The notes below the pieces were generated by a model. It saw only the letters and a list, made by a program, of their open reading frames with translations, did not search any database and was not told where the DNA came from. From positions 8,275,875-8,339,874 of the forward strand of contig NC_133300.1 of assembly GCF_005239225.2 (NCBI RefSeq): a stretch of DNA of 64,000 bases. The letters run 5' to 3'. The translations under genes and the position numbers were made by a program. Of the stretch, positions 22,233 through 35,320 are shown one piece after another. Origin of the DNA: Populus alba. Taxonomy: Eukaryota > Streptophyta > Magnoliopsida > Malpighiales > Salicaceae. The first letter of the stretch is position 1. Each line of letters opens with the position of its first letter.

Positions 22233-25200
22233 ATGGAGGCTTCATTGGAAAATCAATCTTTGCCAGACACACCACATAACCCAAACACCAACTATACACA
22301 AAATGCTACTCAATATTTGAACCTTCACAGTCACAGCAATCCCTTTCGGTTAGATACTGGTGACAATCCAACCATAATTTTGGTCACAGACTTACTCACT
22401 AGTGATAACTATGCAACCTGGTCTCGTGCAATGCGAAGAGCCCTTCATGCCAAGAACAAATTAGCATTCATCACAGGAACCATCAGCCAGCCAACTGATC
22501 AAGAAAATCCTCTCTTTGATTTGTTTGAGCGATGTAATGACATGGTGGTTTCATGGCTCCAGAACTCTATCAACAACTCTATCAGGTCTAACATAGCATT
22601 TGTTGACAGTGCTCGAGACGTTTGGCTTGACCTACAAGACAGATTCTCTCATCAAAATGGCCCACGCATTTACCAGCTACGAAAGAGTTTAGCTAACCTC
22701 TCACAAGAGACTGATCCTGTGAGTGTTTACTATGGCAAGCTCAAAACCTTTTAGGATGAAACATTGATCTATGATCCCATACCATCTTGTAGTTGTGGCA
22801 CCATGAAGACTATGTCTGAACGTTATCAACGTGACTGTGTTTTTTAATTTTTGATGGGTTTAAACGACTCTTATTCTCCCATACGAGATCAAATCATGCT
22901 GCTTGACCCCATCCCCACCATTACTCAAGTCTTTTCTATCATACAACAACAAGAACGTCAGCATCAGCTTACCTCAAACTCCACACAGCATGATGCTATG
23001 ACTTTTGTCATTCGAAAACCTTCCCCCTTCACTAACAAGTTTCCATCCCATTCTAAATACAAAAAGGAAAGAACTTATTGCACTCATTGCAAAATTACAG
23101 GACACACACTTGAAACTTGCTTTAAAGTTGGCAATGCTGAAGCCCCTATATGTTCACATTGCAACTTCATTGGCCACACAGTAGAAAAATGTTACAAGTT
23201 GAATGGCTACCCTCCTGGCCACAAATTATTCACTAAATCTAGAAGTTCTCATGTTCTTGCAGCACAATTACTTTCCACTCCTGCCACTAATATTGCAGAT
23301 ATTAGTGACACTCGCATTGGTTTAACTAAAGATCAATACACTCAACTCATGGCTCTGCTTCCACCAGGGGCATCTACCACTGCTCAAACCCCATCGCAGC
23401 TTCATCCACCTCCCACTCCTCATATCTCTGGTATACACTACTGTTTAAATGCTCACACACATACTACATCCTCATCCCATCCTATACCTTGGATTATTGA
23501 CACAGGAGCAACAGACCATATGGTCTGCTGCCCCTCATTTTTCACTACCATTGTCTCTACTACTTCTCATCCTGTTGCATTACCAAATGGAACACACGTT
23601 CCTGCCACACACACTGGCACCATTCAGTTAACCCCCTCTATTTGCCTCACACAAGTTTTGTGTGTCCCTTCCTTTAATTTTAATTTGATCTCTATCAAAA
23701 AGCTGACAACTAATCTTACATGTTCTATCATCTTTTTCTCTAATCTTTGTGTTATTCAGGACCTTTTCTCTTGGACAACGATTGGGAAGGGTGAAGTGAG
23801 GAATGGACTCTATCATTTTGTCAACACCAACGTCTCCCCTTCTCTCCTGGCCAATACATTATCTCAGCTTTCTGCAAACTCTGTTGCAGCTTTTGTTTCC
23901 CATCACCACACTGCTGCCAATTTATGGCACTGTCGTCTAGGACATCTATCCTCCCCTGTTATGTCTTCAATTATGGACCCTGTAGTTAAGAACAACATCT
24001 CAAATATCAGTACACAACCTTGCTATGTTTGTCCCTTAGCCAAATTTCATCGATTGTCTTTTTCCTATAGCAAGTAGCATGCCTCCCAGCCTTTTGAAAT
24101 TGTTCATTGTGACCTTTGGGGGCCATGTTCCATGCCTTCCTATGATGGTTTCAAATACTTTCTAACCATGGTCGATTGTTTTACTCGCAACACATGGCTT
24201 TATCTCCTTCCCACTAAAGCTGACACTAAACATAACATAAAATCCTTTGCCAACTTAGTTGAAAATCAGTTCAACTACAAAATTAAAATTTTACGCAGTG
24301 ATAATGGGGGGGAATTTCACATGAAAGAGTTCTTTCATACCAAAGGCATCATTCACCAAACTAGTTGTGTCAAAACACCTCAACAAAATGGAATTGTTGA
24401 GCGCAAACACCAGCACTTACTTAATGTTGCCCGAGCCTTAAGATTTCAGGCCAATCCCCCTCTCCAATATTGGAGTGATTGTGTCTTGACTGCCACATAC
24501 CTTATTAACCGCACCCCAAGCCCTTTGCTTAAAAACAAAACACCATTTGACCTCTTATTCAACAAATCACCCTCTTATGCACATTTAAGAGTATTCGGTT
24601 CCCTTTGTTTTGCTTCTACTCTCTCCCGCTAGAGAACAAAATTTGATCCTCGTGGTCGCATTTCTGTTTTTCTTGGATATCCTTTCGGCATAAAGGGCTA
24701 CAAGTTACTTGATCTCCAAACCAATACCATCTTTATATCTAGAGACGTCACCTTCCATGAATCAACTTTCCCATTTCAATCCTTACCTCACCTCTCCAAT
24801 GCTTCATCTGACAGACCTACCTGTGTTTTTACTAAACCTTTACTTGACACCCTAGATTTTCCTGTCATTTCTTCTCAACCTGCACCCAATGATTTATCTC
24901 CTTCTAACATACCTGTGTCCCTCCACAACATCACCTCACCAGCCATACATGATTCTGTCATCTCTATAATACCCTTCATCTGATTCTCCATCTTACACTT
25001 CTGCTATTCTACCTGGTGTCTCTCTTGATGGAGTCCCTCGCATAACTACCAGGGTCCGCCGAGCACCACAATATCTACATGACTTTCATTGCAACCAGTC
25101 CTCACTTACTATGCCTTCTCAATCATTGTCCGAGTTTGAGACTCCCAACACTGGTAATATCTACTCCTTGGCAAATTTCATTTCTTATAAACAATGTTCT

Positions 25201-26760
25201 CCATCATTCACTGCTTTTTCTGGTTCCATCTCCATTCATGATGATCCTATCACATATAAACAAGCTGTCAAACATCCTAGCTGGTGCAAAGCTATGAGTG
25301 ATGAGTTATTTGCCTTGGAACAAAATCACACCTGGATTGTCACTGATCTCCCTCCTGGCAAATCAACCATTGACTGCAAGTATGTTTACAAGACTAAATT
25401 CCTTATTGATGGAACTAATTCCTTGTTGATGGAACTATTGAGAGATTGAAAGCCAGACTTGTTGCCAAGGGTTTCACACAGAAGGCAGGTATTGATTACA
25501 CCGAAACTTTCTCACCTGTCGCAAAGGATGGTGTCTCTTACAATTTGACATCAACAACGCCTTTCTTCACGGTGACTTGAACGAAGAAATATATATGCGC
25601 AAACCACTTGGTTATTCTGTAGGCGGGGCAAATCAAGTCTGCAAACTTCTCAAAAGTTTATATGGCCTCAAGCAAGCCTCACGCCAGTGGTATTCCAAAT
25701 TTTCTCTTTCTCTCATTACTTTCGGTTTTACACAATCCAAAGCCGATTATAGCCTGTTTACTAAAGTGGATAACAATTCGTTTACTGCCTTACTCATTTA
25801 TGTTGATGATATAATTGTTGCTGGCAATTGTTCCTCTTCCATCACATCCCTTAAATCCTTTCTACACCAACAATTCAAAATCAAAGAACTTGGCTGCTTA
25901 CGCTACTTCCTTGGCTTAGAAGTTGCTCGATCATCCAAAGGTATTCATTTATGTCAAAGGAAGTATGCCTTAGACATCTTGGCTGATTCAGGAACCTTGG
26001 CCAGCAAACCCCTTAAGCTGCCTCTCGAGTAGAATTTTAAGCTCACCAAAACATCTGGCACTCCTTTATCAGATCCTAGCTCATATCGTCGTCTTATTGG
26101 TCGCCTTTTATACCTCACCATCACTAGGCCTGATATTTGTTATCCTGTCCAGATCCTCAGTCAATATATGGATACACCTACCAACATACATCTCGCCACA
26201 GCTCATCATGTTCTTCGATACATTAAATCTGCCCTTGGACAAGGTATTTTATTGTCGTCTTCCTCACAGATTCAACTCAAAGCATTCTGTGACTCTGATT
26301 GGGCCTCATGCCCTGACACTAGGAGATCAGTCACGGGTTATTGCATATTTCTTGGAGACTCTCTCATTTCTTGGAAATCCAAGAAACAAACTGTTGTCTC
26401 CTGCTCATCAGCTGAGGTAGAATACCGCTCTATGGCTTCCACTTGCTCAGAATTAACTTGGCTGCGATATCTCCTTCAGGACCTCTGTCTTTCTCATCTT
26501 CAAGCTGCTCAACTTTATTGCGATAACCAAGCTGCTCTTCACATTGCTGCCAATCCAGTCTTTCACGAATGAACAAAGCATATTGAACTGGATTGCCATC
26601 TCATTCGTGACAAGATACAAGCCGGCCTCATCACCACTGCCCATGTTGCTTCTCACAGACAGCTAGCAGACATTTTTACAAAAGCTCTCCCTTCTTCTAT
26701 TCTACACCAGCATCTGTCCAACATGGGAATAGTTAATCTCTATTCTCCAACTTGTGAGGG
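22233..26760 (+). pseudogene. copia gag-pol polyprotein, multiply broken
   Basis: Starts at ATG 22233. Domains: gag (LTSDNYATWSRAMRRAL, near 22395-22450), two CCHC zinc knuckles (CTHCKITGHTLETC and CSHCNFIGHTVEKC, 23080-23195), protease (IIDTGATDHM, near 23490), GAG-pre-integrase (LWHCRLGHLS, 23925), integrase core (24100-24600), reverse transcriptase with YVDDIIVAG (25800) and RNase H ([16 protein letters not shown], 26290; ending with LADIFTKALP near 26670). In-frame stops are at 22752, 22845, 24075, 24630, 26030 and 26570. A frameshift near 24970, a 20-bp tandem duplication at 25397-25436 and a small deletion near 25527, between FSPVAK and QFDINNAF, also break it. It cannot be active. Confidence 0.93.
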
Positions 26761-26762
26761 GA

Positions 26763-27161
26763 TATTAGAGACTACATCAGCAGAGTGCCATGCAGCGTCC
26801 ACCAATGCAACAAATAAACAGCATGGCCATCATCACACCAGCAGAGTAACAACAGCAACAAACATCAACAACAGCGTGCCATGCAGCGTGGATTATAGCA
26901 ACAAACAAACAGACTGCCAGCACCATACCAGCAGCACAAATGTGCTGCAACTAAATGAATTCTGTTTTGATTAATAAATTCTGTTGTGATTAATTAGTTA
27001 AGGGCCTCCTTATCATAAGAGACAAAATAGTTTGTTAAGTTAATTGTATATAAGTAATACTGTATATGACTATTACGAGCAAGTTGAATAAAATCAAGCT
27101 TCTCAAAATCCTTCGTGTAAAAGCTATTTTCATCATTTATCTTCTCCTTCAGTTTGTAACA
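26763..27161 (+). repeat. 3' LTR of the copia element
   Basis: Matches the 5' LTR from TATTAGAGACTACATCAGCA to TTTGTAACA. It carries an extra 20 bases at about 26960-26980, where the ATTCTGTTTTGATTAATAA segment is tandemly repeated. Confidence 0.88.
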
Positions 27162-28319
27162 TGATGGATACTCCATCCCTCCAAATTTCATAAGATTTGC
27201 AGACGCATATTCTGATGCCAACATAATGTTTATAACACACAAAGACTATAAGATTATTTAGATTTGCACAGATGAAACTTGGAAAGAACCTAAATTCAAG
27301 CATACGCCGGGTGGATTGGTGTTTTGTGGCTAAAAAACTGATGGCAGAGAAAGTGTAGGAGGAAATTATATAAGTTTAGGAGGAATTTCTTGAGTTTCTC
27401 TTTCACTTGTGCTATCCGAACTATCTTTAGTGCCCGTATTTCGTGAAACCTAAGTAAGCAAAGCTTAAGGAGCAACCAAGTTTAAACTTTGAGTAAAGTA
27501 GACTTTATCCCTTAAATTTTCTTAAAATAATTTAGTCCCTCTGATTTCAAAAGCTATATATGTTTTCCTTGTATTTATATATTTATTTATATTTAACATA
27601 GTCCTTCTATGTCCATGTGTGCTAGCTTTTACAGATCTACTAATTTTTGTTCTCTAAATGCACTTCTTCTTTCCCAGTCAAATTTTCTGAAACCTTAACA
27701 ACAAGAAGATCAAATAGCAATAGAAATGGATTGGTGATAACTCTACGTAGCAAGCCATACTATTTTTTTTTTAATTTAAAAAAATAAAGATGCTCATATG
27801 ATAATAATGTTTTCTTTTTAAATAAGAAAAATTCAAGACTCGGGTTAGAATTAAATGGATCCAATAAACTCAATTAATTTAATAATATGATAAAAGGTAA
27901 AGTCAATAGATAAATCGAACAAAATTTTTAGGCAATAGTTAACTATAAAAAATAAGTCGTTGATATCATATTTGGAAGGAGAGGAAATAAAAAACCGTCA
28001 AAGACTCCCGTCGCTTAATCATAAATATCACCCCACCATCATATAAGTTCACTGAGATGATTCTAACACCACTATGTATGAAAAGCTGCACAATGACACC
28101 AAAAGAAACCATATGCTTTGTTAGAGAAACAACCCGGAAAACAAACCAAACAAAATATTATAAAATAAGCATCTTATATTTTTATTTTAACCAATTTAAT
28201 TTTTGAAAAGAAAATCTCTTTAAAGAAAGTAAGTTTAACATAGAACGACAAATAAAAAGACTGAAGATAATTCTAGTCATTTTTAAAAGGTCTTCAAGAG
28301 CTTAACTAATTTTATTTAG
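27162..28319. other. intergenic DNA right of the copia element
   Basis: AT-rich, no gene or named repeat seen. Confidence 0.4.
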
Positions 28320-28800
28320 TCAAGTCTTCTATAGAACTAGACTTTGTGAAATGCTCATTAAAATCTAAGTTCGATCCAATAATTGGATTGAAAGGTATGA
28401 CTTTATAATGTTACTTTACTTATCTAGCATGACCAGACCTGCTCTTAGACCCAACTATGTTCTTATTAAGTTATTGGCATGTTGCATTGGTAGTAGAACC
28501 CATTTAAATTTGATAGTTTCTTACTTGATTGCTCATAATCTTCATTTTCTAATTTCATATAGCAAAGTCTTCTATAGAATCAAGTCTTAAGAATCTCTTT
28601 CTAAATTTTGAGTTTGATTCAATAACTGGATAAAAAGTTACAACTTTAATGTCACTTTATTGATCTAGTGTAACTAGACCTTCTCTTGAACCTAACTTCA
28701 TAAGAGATTGTCTGTATAATTTTTTGATAGCAGATCCTTATCTAATTGTGAGGGATCCTTATTCGAGTTTCTCAAAACTCTCACTTTCTACTTGAATATA
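28320..28800 (+). repeat. two diverged direct repeats of about 242 bp
   Basis: CAAGTCTTCTATAGAACTAG at 28320 recurs as CAAAGTCTTCTATAGAATCAAG at about 28562. Both are followed in the same order by AAGTTCGATCCAATAATTGGAT / GAGTTTGATTCAATAACTGG, then TTATCTAGCATGACCAGACC / TGATCTAGTGTAACTAGACC and ACCCAACT / ACCTAACT. No coding signal. Confidence 0.7.
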
Positions 28801-29871
28801 TCATAATGGCATCTTTATTAGAGGATTTCAATTTTCAACAATCTCGTGTAACTTGCATGTACTTGTAAATGTTTTCATTTAAAACGAGAAAATCAACTGC
28901 AATTTATCCTAAAGAACAATTTCTTTACCAATTATAGTAATTTTCAGAATTTTATATATACATAGGCTAGTGGAGTGAAGGGGGGAAAATTCACAATGAT
29001 TCGACACTGAAATTATCTTTTAAGGTAGATTGGGGCTTATTTTGATACCTTGGATGGAACCACTATGAAAATCGGATGAAATCTTTTAATTGTCATTAAA
29101 ATTGGATGAATGGAGGGATGACATTGTCCAATATCCATGAAGTCTAAGGTAAACTTGATAAAATCAAAATGTATGGGATTCTATTGATAATGGAGTAATC
29201 TGCCAGGGGCTAAATTGAGGTTATTTATTTATTTATTTATTTTAATCTTTTGTTTTTCTTCCACTTCAAGTCTTGGTTTGTTATCAATTATCATCACTAA
29301 TTGCTTCCTTTTTTCATTTTTTTTAACTACTACAGTCAAATTTAGAATCATGAGCAAGTCCTGACTCCTGGTCCAAGATCTCAAAGTTATTAGGCTCCGG
29401 TCTCCATTTTGAGTCTTAATTATCCAGAAACAGGACAAGGACTGAAAGTTCTTACAATCAACACTTTCTATCTAGCAGGAGTATGGGATAACAATCTGGT
29501 TTAAGCCCAGTGAAGAACATTGAATGCTGTCATCCATGAACCAGGCTGTCTTGTCCTAAGTAACATGGTGGTGCATCTATAAAGCTGGAAATTGGGTCAT
29601 CTCATTTTCTCTGTGCTATCTCATCATGCACGTATGTAAGACGCTGGCAAATTTATTAAACCTAGCGGAATTAACGGCAGATCTATCCATAATCACTGTA
29701 CTTCTCTATTTAAATATCCTTTGACTGCAAATTTAGTTTTAAGATTATATATTTATACACACACACACACACACACATAATCTCACATTACACATGGTCA
29801 TGGAGTTGTGAGGTTCGCATTATGATATATCAATGGCTGGACCACTATGCCCCAGCTATCAAATTCTCACC

Positions 29872-29928
<57 letters not shown>

Positions 29929-30489
29929 TTGATTAAAGAAATAATAGTATCACAAGTTGATTATGAATTTTCAAAGAGCTCTTTTAACGACGCAGAGACT
30001 TCTACGACTCCTACATGTGAGCTACGTCTCGGTTCCTGAGCTTCCTACTCTCAAATTCTCTCTCTCTCTCTAGTATCATCAACATTTATGATGCGTCCTC
30101 GAAGCTTCACATTTTCATCCAGTACTCTTCTCTCTGCACCGATTCTGAGTGATCATTTCACTTCAAGTTCTCTTCTCGTCAGTTTTGTGCTTTCTTTATT
30201 ATATATAGATGAATCTTCCTGCTCTCATGCAGCCCAGTAATCCCATTAATGCTCCTTTCTCTATTACTTTATTAGTAATGTCTGTCTGTAGTGTTCTTAA
30301 TTAATCTTTAATCCTTGACATTTCCATTTCTTGTTACCTTCTACTGGTACTTGCTTCTATTTGAATAAATATTGGTATTTTCTCCTTCTTCTTCTTTTTT
30401 TATTACAAAGAGAGTTATATATAGAGAGTTTCTAACGTGATATATTTTGTGTAGAGTGTAAAGTTTGAAGGAATTGAAAGAAGAAAAAA
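28801..30489. other. intergenic DNA and likely 5' region of the BROX-like gene
   Basis: Holds a (CA)n run at 29757-29777, a (TA)n run of about 27 units at 29873-29926, and a CTCTCTCT stretch near 30058. The part from about 30000 on is pyrimidine-rich and may include promoter and leader of the gene that follows. A TTTTGTGTAG|A just before 30460 could be a 3' splice site of a leader intron. Confidence 0.45.
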
Positions 30490-33084
30490 ATGGGGGTGCG
30501 GTGCTTCTATGTATCCACTTGGGGGGAGAGAGAAGAAAAGTGTACCAGAAGTGGTAGTGTATGTTCCTTCAATGAGAATACCTGCACACTCTGATCTTCA
30601 AAGGCCACTAAGAGGGTTAATTCCTCAAGATCTTGTTGATAGGTTGGCCTGCCTTCGCAATCAGATTGTGTTAGTGGCTGAGGATACAGGTCTGTTTTTC
30701 TCACAACCCTAATAATATTTCTTATTTTTTGTGTTTTCTTTGGATGTGTAGAAATAGGGAAAGAATATAAATTGTTGTAGATGGAATTTTGTATATTAGT
30801 TCTTGGAGGGGAATTTTGAATTTCTTAAGAATTGAAAAGGAAATTAAATTGCTACACAAACCGTGGGCAATGCAGGTGGATCTGCTGTGACTGAACTAAG
30901 GAGGGCACTGGAAGAGTACTTGTCTCTTCTTATTGGGCTCACCAAGAAAGGTTTTAAGGGCTCATTTCTATGCTAATCATTTGTCAGTCTCTTCCTTTTC
31001 TCCTTTTCTCCTTTTCTAATGGATTGCTACATGTATCTTGCAGAACATGGACTCGAGGGCTTGGTCGAGTTCAAGTGGAAAAATCTGGAAAGTGGCCGGC
31101 AGGTAAGTCTATCAAATTCTCAACCTTCAGCTGCTTCTGGAAAACCTTTTTTGTTATTTGTGGACTGGTAATTAGAATTGAAATACGATTGAGCAGGAAA
31201 ACTCTGTGGCAAACTCCTGGTTTGAGTTATTATCTGTCATTCACATGATAGCAATGCTTACTTTGTCAGAGGCTAACACATTGATGATCCCTAAGGATCG
31301 CTCTGGTTCTGGCATTAGGGTTGTATCTTCAGGTTCTCATTCTTATCTTCAACGCTCTACTTTTAGTCTTGAATTATTCAGAGGTAGTTCTTTTTGACTC
31401 AATGGATTGTGATTAATCTATAACGTAAAACCCAGATTGTAAGAGAGATGCTGTTGATTCACTGCTTAAGGCATCAGGATGCTTAGTATTCTGTGTCCGT
31501 GAAATCTTGGCTCATTTACCACCAGATATCAAGTATGTTAAGAAACACGCAGACTTAAGGATTTTTCGTGGGACTTAGAGTCAATATGAATAGTTGTGAT
31601 TGATTCTGTGTACTCAGGAAAACCTTTTCAAAAGATTTCCAAGATGGTGTCCTGGAGGCTATATCCATTCAAGCGCTAGGCCAGGTATAGTGCTAGTCGA
31701 CCTCTGCAATTGTCTTGAACTTCTGTGTTTCCTTCAAAATGCAGACTAACAGACATTTGTTACCTCTTCTATTTTGTAATAACCAATTACAAGTCAAAAT
31801 GTCTGGCATTTTATCATCAAATGGGAATTAGAGGAAACTAATACTACTTTCAAATTCAGGGAACTGAAATTCAGCTCGGTTTCGCTGTTGAAAGTCAAAA
31901 GGCTTCTTTATCTGTGAAGAGGAGGTTGGCATGTGAACAGCTGATCTACTTTAGTCAGGTTTGTGTTTATGCTCTAATTCTTCCCGAGACTTTGACTTGT
32001 CAAGCTCCTACACGATGCTCTATTGCATCTATTTTAACGATTATGATTTTAGAAGTCTCTTTCTGTAGAATTCACCAGTCAACTGAAGGAACATATAACT
32101 TTCATTTAATATATACTAGAAGACTATCTCTTAAAATATTTTCTTGATGCATTTGGTAAACTTTACTTCTTTTATTAGGTGTTAAGCTCACTGACCTTCA
32201 TTGTTTCTCAACTCTCATCGTTAGTGTTTGTCTCTATTCAGGCTTATCACTTCTTGTCAGGGCTTGACATGAGTAATGGGCACGGAAAGAAGCATCTCTG
32301 TTTCATTAAGTGGAAGTTCCTTGAAGCAAAGGTTTTCTTTGCAGTCAACTTCTTAAATTCTAATTGCTGTGTTGATCTTAGAGTTGCGTTTCATAATTTT
32401 GCATCAACTGATTCTAATTATCCTACACAACCTATTAGGCTGCAGCTTACTACTACCATGGTCTGATCCTTGACAAGGGCACGGAACCAGCCTGTCATGT
32501 TAGTGCTGTATGCTGTTTTCTAGCTGCAGGTGGGCTTTTGTCAGAGAGCAAGAAGGCCTGCCTAACCTTTTGCCTCACAGCTCCTGTTACCAGGTTGGTT
32601 TTGGCAGTGTTTTGTAAGAAGTACCTAAGAATGGTAATTGTTTTGTTGTCCTTGAAATCTTATTTTCGCTTATTTCCCTGAATTCTCTTGAAGATCTCCT
32701 CCACTTTGGGGTGCAATGAAGCACTTGCATCAGAAAATTCCTGAAGTTGCATCAAGGAAGTCTCAGATGTATGGCTACCTCTTGGAAGAAGAGAAGTGAG
32801 TGGTTCTCCAGTTGACCTTTATTTGTATTTCAGTTCATCTTATGTTGTTTATTTTACTGTCCAAAAGTTGAATCTGCGAAAAAAAGAAGTAAAGATTCTA
32901 ACAAAGTTAATGATGCAGGGCTCTACAAGCACTGCCTGACCTACCAGATTTCCAGTTGTCATTGGCACCTGATGACTATGTATTGCCGGAAATAGATCCA
33001 GCATGGGATCGCAATAAGTGGGGCGTACATGGTCAGCCCTTAAAGGAGCACCTCAAAGATTCTGAAGATGAGACTGGAGCTTAA
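30490..33084 (+). CDS. BRO1-domain protein (BROX homolog), 11 exons, frameshift at the presumed start
   Basis: BRO1-domain proteins bind ESCRT-III and act at endosomes; plant BROX-like members are single-domain proteins of about 410 residues. Exons: to 30689, 30876-30950, 31044-31102, 31197-31332, 31436-31532, 31618-31684, 31860-31958, 32242-32331, 32439-32593, 32694-32795, 32919-33084. All introns are GT-AG and phases match, giving 408 residues from ATG 30509. Seen: VPEVVVYVPSMRIPAHSDLQ near the N-terminus, EEYLSLLIGLTKKE, SIQALGQGTEIQLG, AAAYYYHGLILDKG, and a C-terminus LPEIDPAWD. Homologs begin MGC for lipid attachment. The ATG at 30490 would give this only if one G of the GGGGG run (30492-30496) were absent; as written, translation must start at 30509 or be lost. 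AATAAA lies at 33256. Confidence 0.9.
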
Positions 33085-33255
33085 TGAAATCCTCTTTAAA
33101 CTCTTCTTCTGTGTAATTGGATATGTGCTCTAATGAACTTAAAACTATGCCACACAAGGCTAATACAGTACCATACCTTACCAAGTTACCATAGGATAGC
33201 AACAAGATACTTTCTTGATCTGTCTCCACATCTATGTACATTTTAGACGCTGTCT

Positions 33256-33261
33256 AATAAA
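33256..33261 (+). terminator. polyadenylation signal of the BROX-like gene
   Basis: AATAAA 172 bases after the stop codon, followed by TGTAAAGAG and a TTGTATC-rich stretch. Confidence 0.5.
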
Positions 33262-33891
33262 ACCTGTAAAGAGTTTGTATCTCTAGAAGCATGTTCTTCT
33301 GTTTTGATGCTAGACAAATAAGCACCAGATGTTTCCTTTCCATTAGAATTCATCTTGGAATGGTTCTTGTGAAGATCACCAGATAAGCAAAATTCATCAG
33401 CAGTGCGTGCAGGAAAAGGTGGACATGGTAGCTCCGGTCATGGAAGAATCTTCATATAGGTCAACATCTGATTTCCCAAATCTTGATTTTTCAAGATTTT
33501 ATAGCTACAAACAGTCGACTAAAGTAAAAGCATTATTTCTTAGCAAATATAAAATGAGGAAGTGTTAAGAGTCAATTTCGAGAACAGAAACATAAAATGA
33601 GAAAGCATGATTCAAATGCCCTTAAAACTCAAAAGGTTCACGAAATTTTAGTCAGCTGCCCTTATAATAAAAATTTACAACTATCCAAAACACAATCGTT
33701 TACGTGATCTATTCTTTTAATTCCTCCAATGACGAGCAGAATAAAACGAAGACACGTCTACTCCTCTTTCATCTTGTAAAACAAAAGGCATCCAGGACCA
33801 GAAATCAGCTGTCAACCAGAAGCTCCTTTTTTACCTTATTTCCTCTTTGTTTAACTTTCCTGGCCAGCCTCTACTCTTCACTGCTCATAAG

Positions 33892-35272
33892 TCACTCAGT
33901 TGCTTGAGACATGAGTTCGTAAGCAGCTAAAATATTGAGTGCCAGGTAGCAAAAGAACGCAAGGTAAGATAGCACAGTAGATATCAACATTTGGTGGCAG
34001 AACTTGCTCACGTAACTGCAAAAAGGATTCCAAAAAGCCTCTCGTTGACCATATTTACTCAAGTAACCAACAGCTGTTGCTGCTGCACATCCAGATATCA
34101 TCAACACCGTCATCACCTGCAATGCATTTTTTCAAATAAGCAAGAAAGAAACAGAGAAACAACTAGTACAAAGTTGAATACTAAAACCAAGAGAGAAGGT
34201 AAAGTGAATAATGCATAATGGAATACAATGAACAAAGAAGAGAAAAAGGTGATGATTTCCTCAATCAAATACATACCATGTTATCAGCATTTTATAGCGT
34301 TCTGTCCTAAAAATCTTTTCTCGCGTTGCATGAACGCAGGACGTGGATCAAGGGAACACATCGGGGAAGTGGGCAGGCCTCATTCTAACAAAACTATAGT
34401 GATTTTATTAAAATGTTGGTGAATTTGCTTAGGTGTATATTAGCGTTAGTAATACTTGAAAACCAATATGCCTTTTAAATCGTCATTAAATTGGGTGGGG
34501 ACCAAGCTTTTGTAAACAATTAATCTCCATGTTCATAAGTGAAAACTTCAACTAAACAAGGCTGAGTTGGTAAACCAGGACCCCTGTAGAACAATAACTC
34601 TAGCATGAAGATGATAATAAGTCTCCAACAAAATCAGTTGAAAAGAAAATGTTTTTTTCTTTTTTTTAAAAAAAAAAATCTCCTTGTTATCCGTTAAAAC
34701 AAAAAAACATTTGGTGAATGACTTTAATTAGGTAGGTGACATCTAATTTTTGTGTCGTACCTCATGCTTATATTCATGTATTAGAAAAACAACACTCTTA
34801 CCATATCATGCAAAAACAAAAGGAAATAACTGGTAGTCTGTGATCCTGAACGGTTCAGGGCCCATAGAAAGAGCAGCGACAACACAGAGAAGGCACACAC
34901 TGTTGCATCTGCACCAAGCAAAAACCTACAAGACAACCCAGAAACACAAAGAGCTTAACACGCGATATCCTGACTAATATAATTAAAACCTGCATTTAAA
35001 CCCCAACAAAATCAAAGCACATGCTTAGTGTTTAATTACTTCATGGCAGAACTTTGGCTGTAACGCGGTGCAATGCTCAGCCCGATAAAAGAGACTGGCT
35101 CCTTCGCGGTAACCATTAGAGGGATAGCAGCCACTGTGAAAGCAATGGCTAAAATCCTAAGTGTGATTTGAGCCATGAAGAAACTCCTCTGTGGTTGACC
35201 TGGGGTTGACGTAACTTGTGGAGACTTGGCTTTGAGAAAACCCTTTTCTGTTGTATTCTCTGGAGTTGCCAT
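33892..35272 (-). CDS. CASP-like (CASPL1-type) four-pass membrane protein
   Basis: CASP-like proteins are small plasma-membrane proteins related to the scaffolds of the Casparian strip. Three exons: 35272-35040, 34925-34802 and 34116-33892, with GT-AG introns and matching phases, giving 193 residues. Hydrophobic segments lie at about residues 35-56, 78-100, 112-136 and 159-184. The arginine in the first segment (ITLRIL) and the aspartate in the third (LFLHDM) that mark the family are present, as is NPFCSYVSKFC in the second outer loop. N-terminus MATPENTTEKGFLKAKSP fits CASPL proteins, so I take this ATG and not the one 48 bases upstream in frame. It converges on the BROX-like gene; their stops are about 800 bases apart. 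Confidence 0.9.
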
Positions 35273-35320
35273 TGATAAAGAAAAACCCTCTCTGCTGCAC
35301 AGAAATTGAACAGAGTGCAA

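Larger units (their letters stand above)
21823..27161 (+). mobile_element. Ty1/copia retrotransposon with both LTRs, decayed
   Basis: LTRs of about 380 and 399 bases flank a tRNA-Met primer site, a gag-pol region in Ty1/copia order (gag, protease, integrase, reverse transcriptase, RNase H) and a purine-rich GTGAGGGGATAT tract at 26754-26765. By eye the LTRs differ by about 15 substitutions plus one 20-bp insertion, suggesting a moderately old insertion. The left LTR may begin TGTATCAGAG or TATCAGAG, and the right one has GATATTAGAG. I see no clean target duplication (TAATG against TGATG is the nearest), so the exact borders are uncertain by a few bases. Confidence 0.9.

Noticed and set aside
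26994..27242. 82-codon minus-strand ORF over the copia 3' LTR
   Set aside because: Runs across the LTR border into flanking DNA, so it is accidental.
29873..30039. Short ORF through the (TA)n run before the BROX-like gene
   Set aside because: Mostly Ile-Tyr from the microsatellite; no coding evidence.
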